Source: Gammaproteobacteria bacterium
GTDB taxonomy: Bacteria > Gemmatimonadota > Gemmatimonadetes > Longimicrobiales > Gaopeijiaceae
Reading direction: 5' to 3'
DNA length: 64,000 nt
Assembly (NCBI GenBank): GCA_028820325.1
Contig: JAPPJO010000015.1
Location: 124,001-188,000, forward strand
Under the pieces are notes generated by a model, which made no database searches, had not been told where the DNA came from, and worked only from the letters and a program-made list of their open reading frames with translations. Shown here piece after piece: positions 18,179-27,282 of the stretch. The position numbers and the translations under genes were made by a program. The number at the start of each line of letters is the position of its first letter. Position 1 is the stretch's first letter.

Positions 18179-19606
18179 ATGAACTTCCTCACCGGCAAAC
18201 ACATCCACCGGCGTACCTTCCTGCGCGGGATGGGCGGATCCCTCGCGCTCCCGCTCCTGGACGCCATGGTGCCCGCGGGCGCGGGATGGGCCCGGGCTTC
18301 GGCCAACCTGGAGAAGACCCGCTTCATCGCCGTCGAGATCGTGCACGGCGCCTCCGGGTGCACGGAGTGGGGAGCGACCCAGAACCTGTGGTCGCCCGCG
18401 AAGACCGGCCGCGACTTCGACCTGAGCCCCACGGCCATGAAGTCGCTCGCCCCCTTCCAGGACTACCTCACCATCGTGAGCAACACGGACGTGCGCATGG
18501 CGGACGCCTACACCTCGCCCGAGATCGGCGGGGATCACTTCCGCTCGAGCGCGACCTTCCTCACCCAGGCGCACGCGAAACAGACCGAGGGATCGGACGT
18601 CTTCGTGGGAACGTCGATGGACCAGTTGTTCGCGCAGCGCTTCGGCCAGGAGACGCCCATTCCATCGATGCAACTCTGCATCGAGAACGTGGATCAGGCG
18701 GGCGGATGCGCCTACGGCTACGCCTGCGTATACACCGACACCCTGAGCTGGGCCTCCCCCACCGAGCCGCTGCCGATGATCCGCGACCCGCGGGTGGCCT
18801 TCGACATGCTCTTCGGAGCGGGCGGAACCCCCGAGGCGCGCGCCGAGCGGCGGCAGGCCAACCGCAGCATCCTGGACTGGATCGCGGGCGAGGTGGCCGA
18901 GCTGAGGATGGTGCTGGCCGGCGAGGACCGGGTGCGGCTGGAGCAGTACCTGGACAACGTGCGCGAACTCGAGCGCCGCATTCAGATGATCGAGGAGCAG
19001 AACGCGAGCGGCCAGGAGCGGGCGCTGCCGGAAGCCCCGGCGGGCGTCCCCGACTCCTTCACCGAGCATCTGCAGCTCATGTTCGACCTGCAGGTGCTGG
19101 CCTTCCAGACCGACATGACCCGGGTCTTCACCCTGAAGCTCTCGCGCGACGCCACCAACCGGGTGTATCCGGAGAGCGGCCTGGATCTGCCGTTCCATCC
19201 CACGTCGCACCACGGCAACAACCACGAGGAGATCCTCAAGTTCCAGCAGTTCAACGAGTTCTTCACGGGTCAGATGCTGTACCTGCTGGAGAAGATGGAC
19301 GAGTCGATGGACGGGGACGCGAGCCTGCTCGACCGCAGCATGGTGCTGTACGGATCGCCCATGGGCGACCCCAACGTCCACAACCACCGGCGGGTGCCCA
19401 TGTTCCTCGCCGGCAAGGCCAACGGCCAGCTCGAGGGCAACCTGCACCTGCACGCCCCCGACGACACGCCCATGGCCAACGTGATGCTCACCATGCTGCA
19501 CAAGCTTGGGCTGGACGACCTGGAGGACTTCGGGGACAGCACCGGCGAATTCGCACTGTCGCTGCCAGCGGTGGCGGCCGCCGACGCAAGCAGCTCCAGC
19601 AGATAG
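18179..19606 (+). CDS. DUF1552 family protein with Tat signal, cassette 2
   Basis: 475 residues. The ATG at 18179 has GGGAGG five to six bases upstream and aligns with the paralogues' MxFxTGxHIxRRTFLRG start, so it is preferred to an upstream in-frame ATG at 18113. RRTFLRG gives the Tat signal. The GGDHFRSSATFLTQAH and GSPMGDPNVHNHRR blocks are conserved. A serine-rich end (SSSS) is specific to this copy. The ankyrin gene follows after 65 bp. Confidence 0.9.
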   Translation: MNFLTGKHIHRRTFLRGMGGSLALPLLDAMVPAGAGWARASANLEKTRFIAVEIVHGASGCTEWGATQNLWSPAKTGRDFDLSPTAMKSLAPFQDYLTIVSNTDVRMADAYTSPEIGGDHFRSSATFLTQAHAKQTEGSDVFVGTSMDQLFAQRFGQETPIPSMQLCIENVDQAGGCAYGYACVYTDTLSWASPTEPLPMIRDPRVAFDMLFGAGGTPEARAERRQANRSILDWIAGEVAELRMVLAGEDRVRLEQYLDNVRELERRIQMIEEQNASGQERALPEAPAGVPDSFTEHLQLMFDLQVLAFQTDMTRVFTLKLSRDATNRVYPESGLDLPFHPTSHHGNNHEEILKFQQFNEFFTGQMLYLLEKMDESMDGDASLLDRSMVLYGSPMGDPNVHNHRRVPMFLAGKANGQLEGNLHLHAPDDTPMANVMLTMLHKLGLDDLEDFGDSTGEFALSLPAVAAADASSSSR

Positions 19607-19671
19607 GCGGACGCGAGGGCGACCGTCGAGACTCACGTATTCGAGGATATGACGCGCACACTGGAGAGCAG

Positions 19672-21435
19672 ATGAGAGAGAGGATGCGCGAAAAGGGAAT
19701 GAAAGCGGGAGCGGGGAGAATGGATACGCGAAGGCCCGGGGCGCTCGTGGCCGCCCTGGTCCTGGCCCTCCTGGTTTCGGCGGCGACGCCGCCGGACTCG
19801 CCGGTCGCAGACGCGGCCATGCGCGGCGATCAAGGGTCGGTGCGCGCGCTGCTCCAGCAGGGGGCCGACGTCAACGCCGCCCAGGGCGACGGCATGACCG
19901 CGCTCCACTGGGCGGCCGACCGCGGCGACCTCGAAATGGCCCGCATGCTCGTCTACGCGGGCGCCGGCCTGGAGGCGGTGACCCGCATGGCCGAGTACAC
20001 GCCACTGCACCTGGCCAGCCGGGCGGGCCACGGGGCGGTGGTGCGCGCCCTGCTCGAGGCGGGGAGCGACCCGGCGGCGCCTACCGGCAGCGGCGGCGCC
20101 ACCGCGCTGCACCTGGCGGCCGCCGCGGGTGATGCGGAAGCGGTCGCCGCGCTCATCGAGCACGGGGCCGACGTGGACGCGCGCGAGCAGCGGGCCGAGC
20201 AGACGCCGCTCATCTTCGCCGCGGCGCAGAACCGGGTGGAGGCGATCCGGGCGCTGATCGCGGGAGGGGCCGACCCGTCGCTCGCCACCACGGTGGTGGA
20301 TATGGTCGAGCTGGAGGAGTCGCTCCGCGGCGGCGAACAGGACCGAGTGCGCCAGCAGATCAACGCCCAGCTCGCCGCCAGGGCGGCGCAGGAACAGAAG
20401 GAAGAGGGCGAAGAGGAAGAGAAGCCGGCCGAGGCGCCCAAGCCCCTCTCCATGGGGCAGCAGGTCGGGCACATGGGCGGCATGACCGCCCTGCTGCACG
20501 CGGCGCGCCAGGGTCACGCCGGGGCCGTCGAGGCGCTTCTCGACGCAGGCAGCGACATCGATCAGGTCAGCGCGGACGGGACCACGCCCATCTTCATCGC
20601 CGCCCTGAACGGCCACTTCGACATGGCCCTCGCGCTGCTGGAGCGCGGCGCCGACCCGAACCTGGCCAACCACGCGGGCGGCACGCCCCTCTTCGCCACC
20701 ATCAACCAGCAGTGGATCCCCAAGACCGGGTACGCCCAGCCCAACGTTCACCTCCAGCAGCACGCCACCCACATGGAGGTCATGGAGGCGCTCCTGCGGG
20801 CGGGGGCCGACCCGAACACGCGGCTCTCCAAGCGGCTCTGGTTCACCCAGTACGGCGGGAGCATCCTGAGCGTCAACATGATCGGCGCAACGCCCTTCTG
20901 GCGCGCCTCCTACGCGGCCGACGTCGCAGCGATGCGGCTGCTGGTCGCGTACGGGGCCGACCACCGCGTGCCGACGCAGCGACCGCCTCCGCGCCGCCGC
21001 ATCGCCTGGGACGAGGATCCGGGCGCGGACAAGTCGGGGATTCCCGCAGTGCCGGTCGGCGGCCCGGGCATCTATCCCATTCACGCGGCTTCCGGTGTCG
21101 GCTACGGGCAGGGGTTCGCGGCCAACGCCCACCGCCACGCGCCCGACGGCTGGATGCCCGCGATGCGCTACCTGGTGGATGAGTTGGGGGCGGACGTGAA
21201 CGTGCGTGATCACGACGCCTACAACGCGCTGCATCACGCGGCTTCCCGCGGAGACACCGAGATGATCCGCTTCCTGGTGGAACGCGGCGCGGACGTGATG
21301 GCGATCAGCCGCATCGGCCAGACGACCGCCGACATGGCTAACGGGCCCTACCAGCGCACCACGCCCTATCCGGACGCGATCGCGCTGCTGGAGTCGTTCG
21401 GTTCCCTGAACAACAACAACTGCCAGTCCTGCTGA
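19672..21435 (+). CDS. secreted ankyrin-repeat protein with C-terminal CxxC tail, cassette 2
   Basis: 587 residues from the ATG at 19672, with GGAG five bases upstream; the in-frame ATGs at codons 10 and 17 remain possible. The open frame extends upstream through DUF1552 but only as a shadow. A signal peptide (hydrophobic segment near residues 24-38) leads to ankyrin repeats with ADVNAAQGDGMTALHWAA, an acidic/basic low-complexity linker (EEGEEEEKPAEAPKP), more repeats, the YPIHAASGVGYGQGF block, and the terminal NCQSC. The third DUF1592 gene starts 31 bp after its stop. Confidence 0.87.
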   Translation: MRERMREKGMKAGAGRMDTRRPGALVAALVLALLVSAATPPDSPVADAAMRGDQGSVRALLQQGADVNAAQGDGMTALHWAADRGDLEMARMLVYAGAGLEAVTRMAEYTPLHLASRAGHGAVVRALLEAGSDPAAPTGSGGATALHLAAAAGDAEAVAALIEHGADVDAREQRAEQTPLIFAAAQNRVEAIRALIAGGADPSLATTVVDMVELEESLRGGEQDRVRQQINAQLAARAAQEQKEEGEEEEKPAEAPKPLSMGQQVGHMGGMTALLHAARQGHAGAVEALLDAGSDIDQVSADGTTPIFIAALNGHFDMALALLERGADPNLANHAGGTPLFATINQQWIPKTGYAQPNVHLQQHATHMEVMEALLRAGADPNTRLSKRLWFTQYGGSILSVNMIGATPFWRASYAADVAAMRLLVAYGADHRVPTQRPPPRRRIAWDEDPGADKSGIPAVPVGGPGIYPIHAASGVGYGQGFAANAHRHAPDGWMPAMRYLVDELGADVNVRDHDAYNALHHAASRGDTEMIRFLVERGADVMAISRIGQTTADMANGPYQRTTPYPDAIALLESFGSLNNNNCQSC

Positions 21436-21466
21436 AGACGCAGCGGCATCCAACGGGCGAAGCACG

Positions 21467-23956
21467 GTGAAAAACGTCACGACTGTCGGACTGCTGGGCC
21501 TGATATCGGTTGTACTGGGAACCTTCGGAGACCTCGACACGGTCACCGACACCGGTGTGTCCCCGGGCCGGGCCGCGTTGGACGGAGCTTCCCACGCGCC
21601 GGTTGCGGACTTCGCCCACACCTCCATCGCGCCAGCCACCCTTACCGCCGTGGTGCAGCGCTACTGCCAGGTGTGCCACAACGACGCGCTCCTGACGGGC
21701 AATCTTTCGCTCGCCGGGTTCGACGTGGAGCAGGCGCCGTCGCGGCCCGAGACCGCGGAGAAGATGATCCTCAAGCTGCGTGCGGGGATGATGCCTCCCC
21801 CCGGGATGCCCCGGCCCGCGGGCGACACCCTCGTGGCGCTGGTGGAGGAGCTGGAGGCGAGGATGGACGCGGCCGCGCGCGAGGCGCCCAACCCCGGCGG
21901 ACGCACCTTCCAACGGCTCAACCAGGCCGAGTACGCAAGGTCGATCGAGGACCTCCTGAACCTGCGCATCGACGCCGGTGACTATCTGCCGCCCGACACC
22001 AAGAGCGCGAACTTCGACAACATCTCCGAGGCGCAGCTGCTCTCGCCCACGCTCCTCGACGCGTACATGAACGCGGCCAACCAGATCAGCCGCCTGGCCA
22101 TCGGCAACCCCGGCGCCCAGCCCGCCGAGCGGACCTACACGGTCTCCGGCTACGTCTCCCAGAGCGAGCGGGTGCCCGGGGCGCCCTACGGCACGCGCGG
22201 CGGCGTGAGCGTGGTTCACCACTTCCCCGCTGACGGCACCTACCAGTTCCGCATCGTCTTCGAGCACACCACCACGGGCGAGGGCTTCTTCGGCCAGATC
22301 GCCCGCTTCGAGCAGCTCGAGGTCTCGATCAACGGCGAGCGGGTGGCGCTGCTGGACGTGGACCAGTGGATGCACATTTCCGATCCGGAAGGCATCTCCA
22401 TGCGCACGGATCCGGTCTTCGTGCGCGCCGGGCCGCAGCGGGTGACCGCGGCCTTCGTCAAGCGCACCGAGGGACCGGTGGAAGACCTCATGTCGCCCCA
22501 CGAATGGTCGCTGGCGGACCGGCACACGGGCATCAGCGGCTACGGGTTGACGCTGCTTCCACACCTTCGGGACCTGGTGATCGGCGGGCCCATCGACGCG
22601 TCCGGCGTCTCGGAGACCCCGAGCCGTCAACGGATCTTCACCTGCCGCCCCGAGTTGGCGCAGGAGAGCGAGAGCTGCGCGCGCAGCATCCTGACGGAGC
22701 TTGCCGGCAAGGCGTACCGCCGGCCCCTGCTCGAGCGCGACATCGCGCCGCTCATGGCCTTCTACCGCACCGGAGAGGCGGAGGGCGGCTTCGAGGCGGG
22801 CATCGGCGCCGCGCTGACGGCCATCCTGGCGAGCCCGCACTTCGTGTTCCGCATGGAGGAGGCGCCGGCCGACATCCAGCCGGGCGAGACCTTCCGGATC
22901 GGCGACGTGGATCTGGCTTCGCGGCTGTCCTTCTTCCTCTGGGGCACGCCCCCGGACGACGAGCTGATGGCGCTGGCGCGGGAAAGCGCGCTTGCCCGCG
23001 ATGACGTTCTGGAGACGCAGGTTCGGCGCATGCTGGCCGATCCGCGCGCGGCTTCCCTGGGACCCCGGTTCGCGGGCCAGTGGCTGCGCCTGCAGGATCT
23101 GGAGCTGGTTCGCCCGGACCAGTTCTGGTTCCCGGACTACGACCAGCAGCTCGCCGACGCCATGCTGCGCGAGACCGAGCTGTTCTTCAACCACCTGGTC
23201 GAGGCCGACAGAAGCGTTCTCGATCTTTACGACGCCGACTACACCTTCGTGAACGAGCGCCTGGCGCGGCACTACGGCATCCCCAGAGTGCTGGGCGGCC
23301 AGTTCCGGCAGGTTGCCTATCCCGGCTCCGAGCGGCGGGGCGTGCTGGGTCACGGGAGCATCCTCACCCTGACCTCGGTGGCGAACCGCACCTCGCCGGT
23401 GCTGCGCGGGAAGTGGGTCATGGAGGTCCTTCTGGGGACGCCTCCGCCCCCTCCGCCGCCGGGCATCCCGGACCTCGAGGAGACCGAGGACTCGGAAGGC
23501 GGACGCATGCTCACCACCCGGGAGCGCATGGAGAAGCACCGTGCCAACCCGGCGTGCAACGCCTGCCACCAGTTCATGGATCCCATCGGGCTGGCGCTGG
23601 ACAACTACGACGTGACCGGGAAGTGGCGCATCCGCGAGCACGGCATGCCGCTCGACACGCGGGGCACCTTCTACGACGGCAGCACGGTCGCGAGCCCCGA
23701 CGACCTGCGCGAGGCGCTCCTGCGGCGGCCGGAACCGCTCATCCGTACGTTTACGGCGAACCTGATGACGTACGCGCTGGGCCGCCGGACCGAGTACTAC
23801 GATCAGCCCGCCATCCGCGCCATCGTGGCGGAGGCGGCGGAAGAGGAATACAGGATGTCGTCCTTCATTGCGGGCGTGGTGAAGAGCGACGCCTTCAGAT
23901 CCAAGAGGGTACCCGAGGCGCTGGCGGAGAGCGCCCCGCAGCCGCCCGACCGGTAG
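21467..23956 (+). CDS. DUF1592-type exported c-haem protein, cassette 3
   Basis: 829 residues from a GTG at 21467. Signal segment at about 4-20; haem site CQVCH (C67, C70, H71); a DUF1592 core somewhat longer than the other copies, because of an insert around TTGEGFFGQIARFEQL; proline run; second haem site CNACH in the DUF1588 part. The C-terminus ends in a short Pro-rich tail. It directly follows cassette 2, so the six genes from 15721 to 27267 may form one transcript. Confidence 0.88.
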   Translation: MKNVTTVGLLGLISVVLGTFGDLDTVTDTGVSPGRAALDGASHAPVADFAHTSIAPATLTAVVQRYCQVCHNDALLTGNLSLAGFDVEQAPSRPETAEKMILKLRAGMMPPPGMPRPAGDTLVALVEELEARMDAAAREAPNPGGRTFQRLNQAEYARSIEDLLNLRIDAGDYLPPDTKSANFDNISEAQLLSPTLLDAYMNAANQISRLAIGNPGAQPAERTYTVSGYVSQSERVPGAPYGTRGGVSVVHHFPADGTYQFRIVFEHTTTGEGFFGQIARFEQLEVSINGERVALLDVDQWMHISDPEGISMRTDPVFVRAGPQRVTAAFVKRTEGPVEDLMSPHEWSLADRHTGISGYGLTLLPHLRDLVIGGPIDASGVSETPSRQRIFTCRPELAQESESCARSILTELAGKAYRRPLLERDIAPLMAFYRTGEAEGGFEAGIGAALTAILASPHFVFRMEEAPADIQPGETFRIGDVDLASRLSFFLWGTPPDDELMALARESALARDDVLETQVRRMLADPRAASLGPRFAGQWLRLQDLELVRPDQFWFPDYDQQLADAMLRETELFFNHLVEADRSVLDLYDADYTFVNERLARHYGIPRVLGGQFRQVAYPGSERRGVLGHGSILTLTSVANRTSPVLRGKWVMEVLLGTPPPPPPPGIPDLEETEDSEGGRMLTTRERMEKHRANPACNACHQFMDPIGLALDNYDVTGKWRIREHGMPLDTRGTFYDGSTVASPDDLREALLRRPEPLIRTFTANLMTYALGRRTEYYDQPAIRAIVAEAAEEEYRMSSFIAGVVKSDAFRSKRVPEALAESAPQPPDR

Positions 23957-24040
23957 GCGCGCCGGCAGCCGGAGGCGGAAGACGCACCCGGCTGCCCTGC
24001 CCACCCCCGAGCGGCGACGAACCATCCGAGGAGAGTGGAG

Positions 24041-25474
24041 ATGCACTTCATCACCGGGACACACATCCCCCGTCGTACCTTCCTGCGCGGAGCCGGCGCG
24101 ACCGTCGCCCTGCCCTTCCTGGACGCCATGATCCCCGCCGGGGGCGTCTGGTCACGGCGCGCGGCGGCCGAACCCGCCACCCGCCTGGTCGCCATCGAGA
24201 TGGTGCACGGAGCGGCGGGCTGCAACGAGTGGGGCGCCACCCAGTACCTGTGGTCTCCCGAGGCGACCGGCCGCAACTTCGACCTCTCCTCGAGTTCGCT
24301 GCTTCCGCTGGAACCGTACCGGGACCGCCTCACCATCATCAGCAACACCGACGTGCGGATGGCCGAGGCCAGGATGCCCCACGAGATCGGCGGCGACCAC
24401 TTCCGTTCGAGCGCCGTCTTCCTGACGCAGGCCCATCCACGGCAGACGCGGGGCTCGGACGTCTATGTCGGCACGTCGATGGACCAGATCCACGCGCAGC
24501 GCTTCGGGCAGGACACGCCGATCCCCTCGATGCAGCTCTGCATCGAGAACGTGGACCAGTCGGGGGGGTGCGCGTACGGGTACTCGTGCGTCTATACCGA
24601 CACCATCAGCTGGGCCTCGTCCACCGAGCCGCTTCCCATGATCCGTGACCCGCGGGTGGCGTTCGAGATGCTGTTCGGGGCCGGAGGCACGCCCGAGGAG
24701 CGCGCCGCGCGCAGACGGACCGACGGGAGCATTCTCGACTGGATCGCCGGGGAGGTCGCGTATCTCAGGCGAGCGCTTGCGCAGGACGACCAGCAGCGCC
24801 TGGATCGCTACCTGGAGAACGTCCGCGAGCTGGAGCGGAGAATCGAGGGCATCGAGAACCGCAACACCAGCGGAGAGCCGCGCGAGTTGCCCGAGGCGCC
24901 GGCCGGAGTCCCGGACTCCTTCACCGAGCACATGCAGCTCATGTTCGACATCCAGGTGCTGGCCTTCGCGTCCGACGTCACGCGCGTGTTCTCCTTCAAG
25001 ACGGGCCGTGACGCGTCTTCGCGGGTCTACACCGAGAGCGGCATCGACAAGGCCTTCCACCCGGCCTCGCATCACGGGGGCAACGAGGAGGCGATTCTCG
25101 ACTTCGCCCGCATCAACACCTTCCAGGCGGGGCAGCTTCCGTATCTCCTGCAGAAGCTGGAGGAGACGACGGAGGGCGACGCCACGCTGCTCGACAAGAC
25201 CATGGTCATCTACGGCTCGCCGATGGCGGACGGGAACCTGCACAACCATCGCCGCTGTCCGCTCATCGTGCTGGGCGGCGCGAACGGGCGCCATGAAGGC
25301 GGGCTGCACCTGAAGGCTCCGGACGGCACCCCGATGGCCAACGTGATGTTGAGCATGCTGCACGCCCTGGGGCACGACGACAGGGACAGCTTCGGCGACA
25401 GCACGGGCGAGTTCCGGTTGAGCTACCCGGCGGTGGCGACCGACGCTGCCGGTCCCTCCGGCGGGAGCCGGTAG
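24041..25474 (+). CDS. DUF1552 family protein with Tat signal, cassette 3
   Basis: 477 residues from the ATG at 24041, chosen over the GTG at 24035 because it aligns with MQFITG and MNFLTG in the paralogues and has GAGGAGAG upstream. The Tat motif RRTFLRG and the family blocks GGDHFRSS and GSPMADGNLHNHRR are present. The stop overlaps the GTG start of the ankyrin gene by one base (TAGTG), the tightest coupling of the three cassettes. Confidence 0.9.
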   Translation: MHFITGTHIPRRTFLRGAGATVALPFLDAMIPAGGVWSRRAAAEPATRLVAIEMVHGAAGCNEWGATQYLWSPEATGRNFDLSSSSLLPLEPYRDRLTIISNTDVRMAEARMPHEIGGDHFRSSAVFLTQAHPRQTRGSDVYVGTSMDQIHAQRFGQDTPIPSMQLCIENVDQSGGCAYGYSCVYTDTISWASSTEPLPMIRDPRVAFEMLFGAGGTPEERAARRRTDGSILDWIAGEVAYLRRALAQDDQQRLDRYLENVRELERRIEGIENRNTSGEPRELPEAPAGVPDSFTEHMQLMFDIQVLAFASDVTRVFSFKTGRDASSRVYTESGIDKAFHPASHHGGNEEAILDFARINTFQAGQLPYLLQKLEETTEGDATLLDKTMVIYGSPMADGNLHNHRRCPLIVLGGANGRHEGGLHLKAPDGTPMANVMLSMLHALGHDDRDSFGDSTGEFRLSYPAVATDAAGPSGGSR

Positions 25475-27267
25475 TGCGCGCACCGCAGATTGCCCCGCTG
25501 CGGAGACGGGGGTTCCGGCTGAGCGCAGGAGTTGTCGCGCTTCTGCTGTGGGCCGCCCCCGCCGCCGACTCGCCGGTGGCGGACGCGGCCATGCGGGGAG
25601 ACGCGGACGCCGTGGAGGCACTGATCGCCCGGGGCGCCGACGTGAACCTCCCCCAGGGCGACGGCATGACCGCGCTGCACTGGGCCTCGGAGCGGGCCGA
25701 CGCCGCCCTGCTGCGCGTCCTGTTGGACGCCGGGGCCACCGTCGACGCCGTCACCCGTATCGGTGACTACACCCCGCTGCACCTCGCCGCCAAAGCGGGG
25801 AGCGCCGGCGCCGTGGAGGCGCTGCTGGAAGCGGGGAGCGACCCCCTTGCGGTGACCGCGACCGGCGCCGTGACGGCCATGCACTTCGCGGCCGGAGCCG
25901 GCAGCGCGGATGCGGTGGCCGCCCTCGCCCGCCACGGCGCCGAAGTCGATGCCCGAGAGTCGGAGCGGGCACAGACGCCGCTCATGTTCGCCGCGGCCAA
26001 CGACCGGGTTGAGGCGGTGCGGGCGTTGTTGGCGCTGGGGGCCGACCTCACGCTCCGCACCCGGGTCGTGGACATCGTGGACCTCGCGGCCGTCGACCGG
26101 GAGGCGGGGGAGGCGCGGGACGAAGTGCTGGAGGGGTTCCGGGCGCAGACCGAGGACCCGCGCTCCTGGCGGCCCACGCCCGAGCAGGTGCAGGCCGCGG
26201 TGCGGGCCGGCCACGAGGTGCAGACCTCGAGGTCCCAGGCCGCATCCGAACAGGAAGAGGCGGAAGTAGCCCCGGACGCCTTTCCCGGATACACGGGGCT
26301 GGTGGGTGCCCAGGGCGGGATGACGGCGCTCCTGCACGCGGTTCGCGAGGGGCACGTGGAGACGGCCCGGGCGCTGCTGGACGCGGGCGCGGACATCAAC
26401 GGCGCGAGCGGCGGCGACCACACCAGCCCGCTGCTCATGGCGACCATCAACGGTCACTTCGACCTGGCCATGACTCTCCTCGGCCGGGGAGCCGATCCAC
26501 GCACCGCCAGCGACGCCGGGGCGACACCGTTGTTCGCCACCATCAACGCCTACTGGGTCCCGAAGTCGCGCTATCCTCAGCAACAGGCCTATCAGCAGCA
26601 GCAGATCACCTACCTGGAGCTGATGGAGGCGCTGCTCGAAGCCGGTGCCGATCCCAACGCGCGCCTGACCCGGCACCTGTGGTACATGTCCTACACCTTC
26701 GACCTGTTGCGGGTGGACACCCAGGGCGCCACCCCCTTCTGGCGGGCCGCCTACGGGACCGACGTGGAGGCCATGAAGCTGCTCGTGTCGTACGGCGCCG
26801 ATCCGTCGATCCCTACCATGAAGCCCCCCGAGCGGCGCAGGCGCGGTGCGGACACCGAGGATCCCTCCGGGCTGCCGCCGGCCCCGGTGGGAGGCCCCGG
26901 GGTGTACCCGATTCACGCCGCCTCGGGCGTGGGCTACGGGGAGGGCTACGCGGGCAACTCGCACCGGCACGCCCCGAACGGCTGGCTGCCCTCCGTCAGA
27001 TACCTGGTCGAGGAACTGGGGGTCGATGTGAACGCCCGCGACCACAACGGTTACAACGCCCTCCATCACGCCGCCGCGAGAGGGGACGTGGAGTTGATCC
27101 GCTATCTCGCGGACCGGGGAGCCGACGTGATGGCGGTCAGCCGCCGGGGTCAGACCACCGCGGACATGGCGAACGGCCCGGTGCAGCGCATCCAGCCCTT
27201 CCCCGAGGCGCTGGCACTGCTGGAGAGCCTGGGCGCGCACAACAACGACAACTGCCTGTCCTGCTGA
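25474..27267 (+). CDS. secreted ankyrin-repeat protein with C-terminal CxxC tail, cassette 3
   Basis: 597 residues, GTG start coupled to the DUF1552 stop. A basic then hydrophobic leader (about 10-30) is an export signal. Ankyrin repeats occur in two blocks around a Glu-rich linker, followed by the YPIHAASGVGYGEGY block and the terminal NCLSC before TGA. It ends only 15 bp from the convergent stop of the sugar dehydrogenase-like gene; no terminator hairpin is evident between them. Confidence 0.87.
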   Translation: MRAPQIAPLRRRGFRLSAGVVALLLWAAPAADSPVADAAMRGDADAVEALIARGADVNLPQGDGMTALHWASERADAALLRVLLDAGATVDAVTRIGDYTPLHLAAKAGSAGAVEALLEAGSDPLAVTATGAVTAMHFAAGAGSADAVAALARHGAEVDARESERAQTPLMFAAANDRVEAVRALLALGADLTLRTRVVDIVDLAAVDREAGEARDEVLEGFRAQTEDPRSWRPTPEQVQAAVRAGHEVQTSRSQAASEQEEAEVAPDAFPGYTGLVGAQGGMTALLHAVREGHVETARALLDAGADINGASGGDHTSPLLMATINGHFDLAMTLLGRGADPRTASDAGATPLFATINAYWVPKSRYPQQQAYQQQQITYLELMEALLEAGADPNARLTRHLWYMSYTFDLLRVDTQGATPFWRAAYGTDVEAMKLLVSYGADPSIPTMKPPERRRRGADTEDPSGLPPAPVGGPGVYPIHAASGVGYGEGYAGNSHRHAPNGWLPSVRYLVEELGVDVNARDHNGYNALHHAAARGDVELIRYLADRGADVMAVSRRGQTTADMANGPVQRIQPFPEALALLESLGAHNNDNCLSC

Positions 27268-27282
27268 GGATCAAGTCAGGCG

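Noticed and set aside
21338..24064. A 908-codon open frame on the minus strand across cassette 3 (and similar long minus-strand frames at 296-1987, 2662-4062, 51150-53882).
   Set aside because: They lie antisense to well-supported genes, have Arg/Gly/Val/His-rich composition typical of GC-rich shadow frames, and show no motifs or signals.
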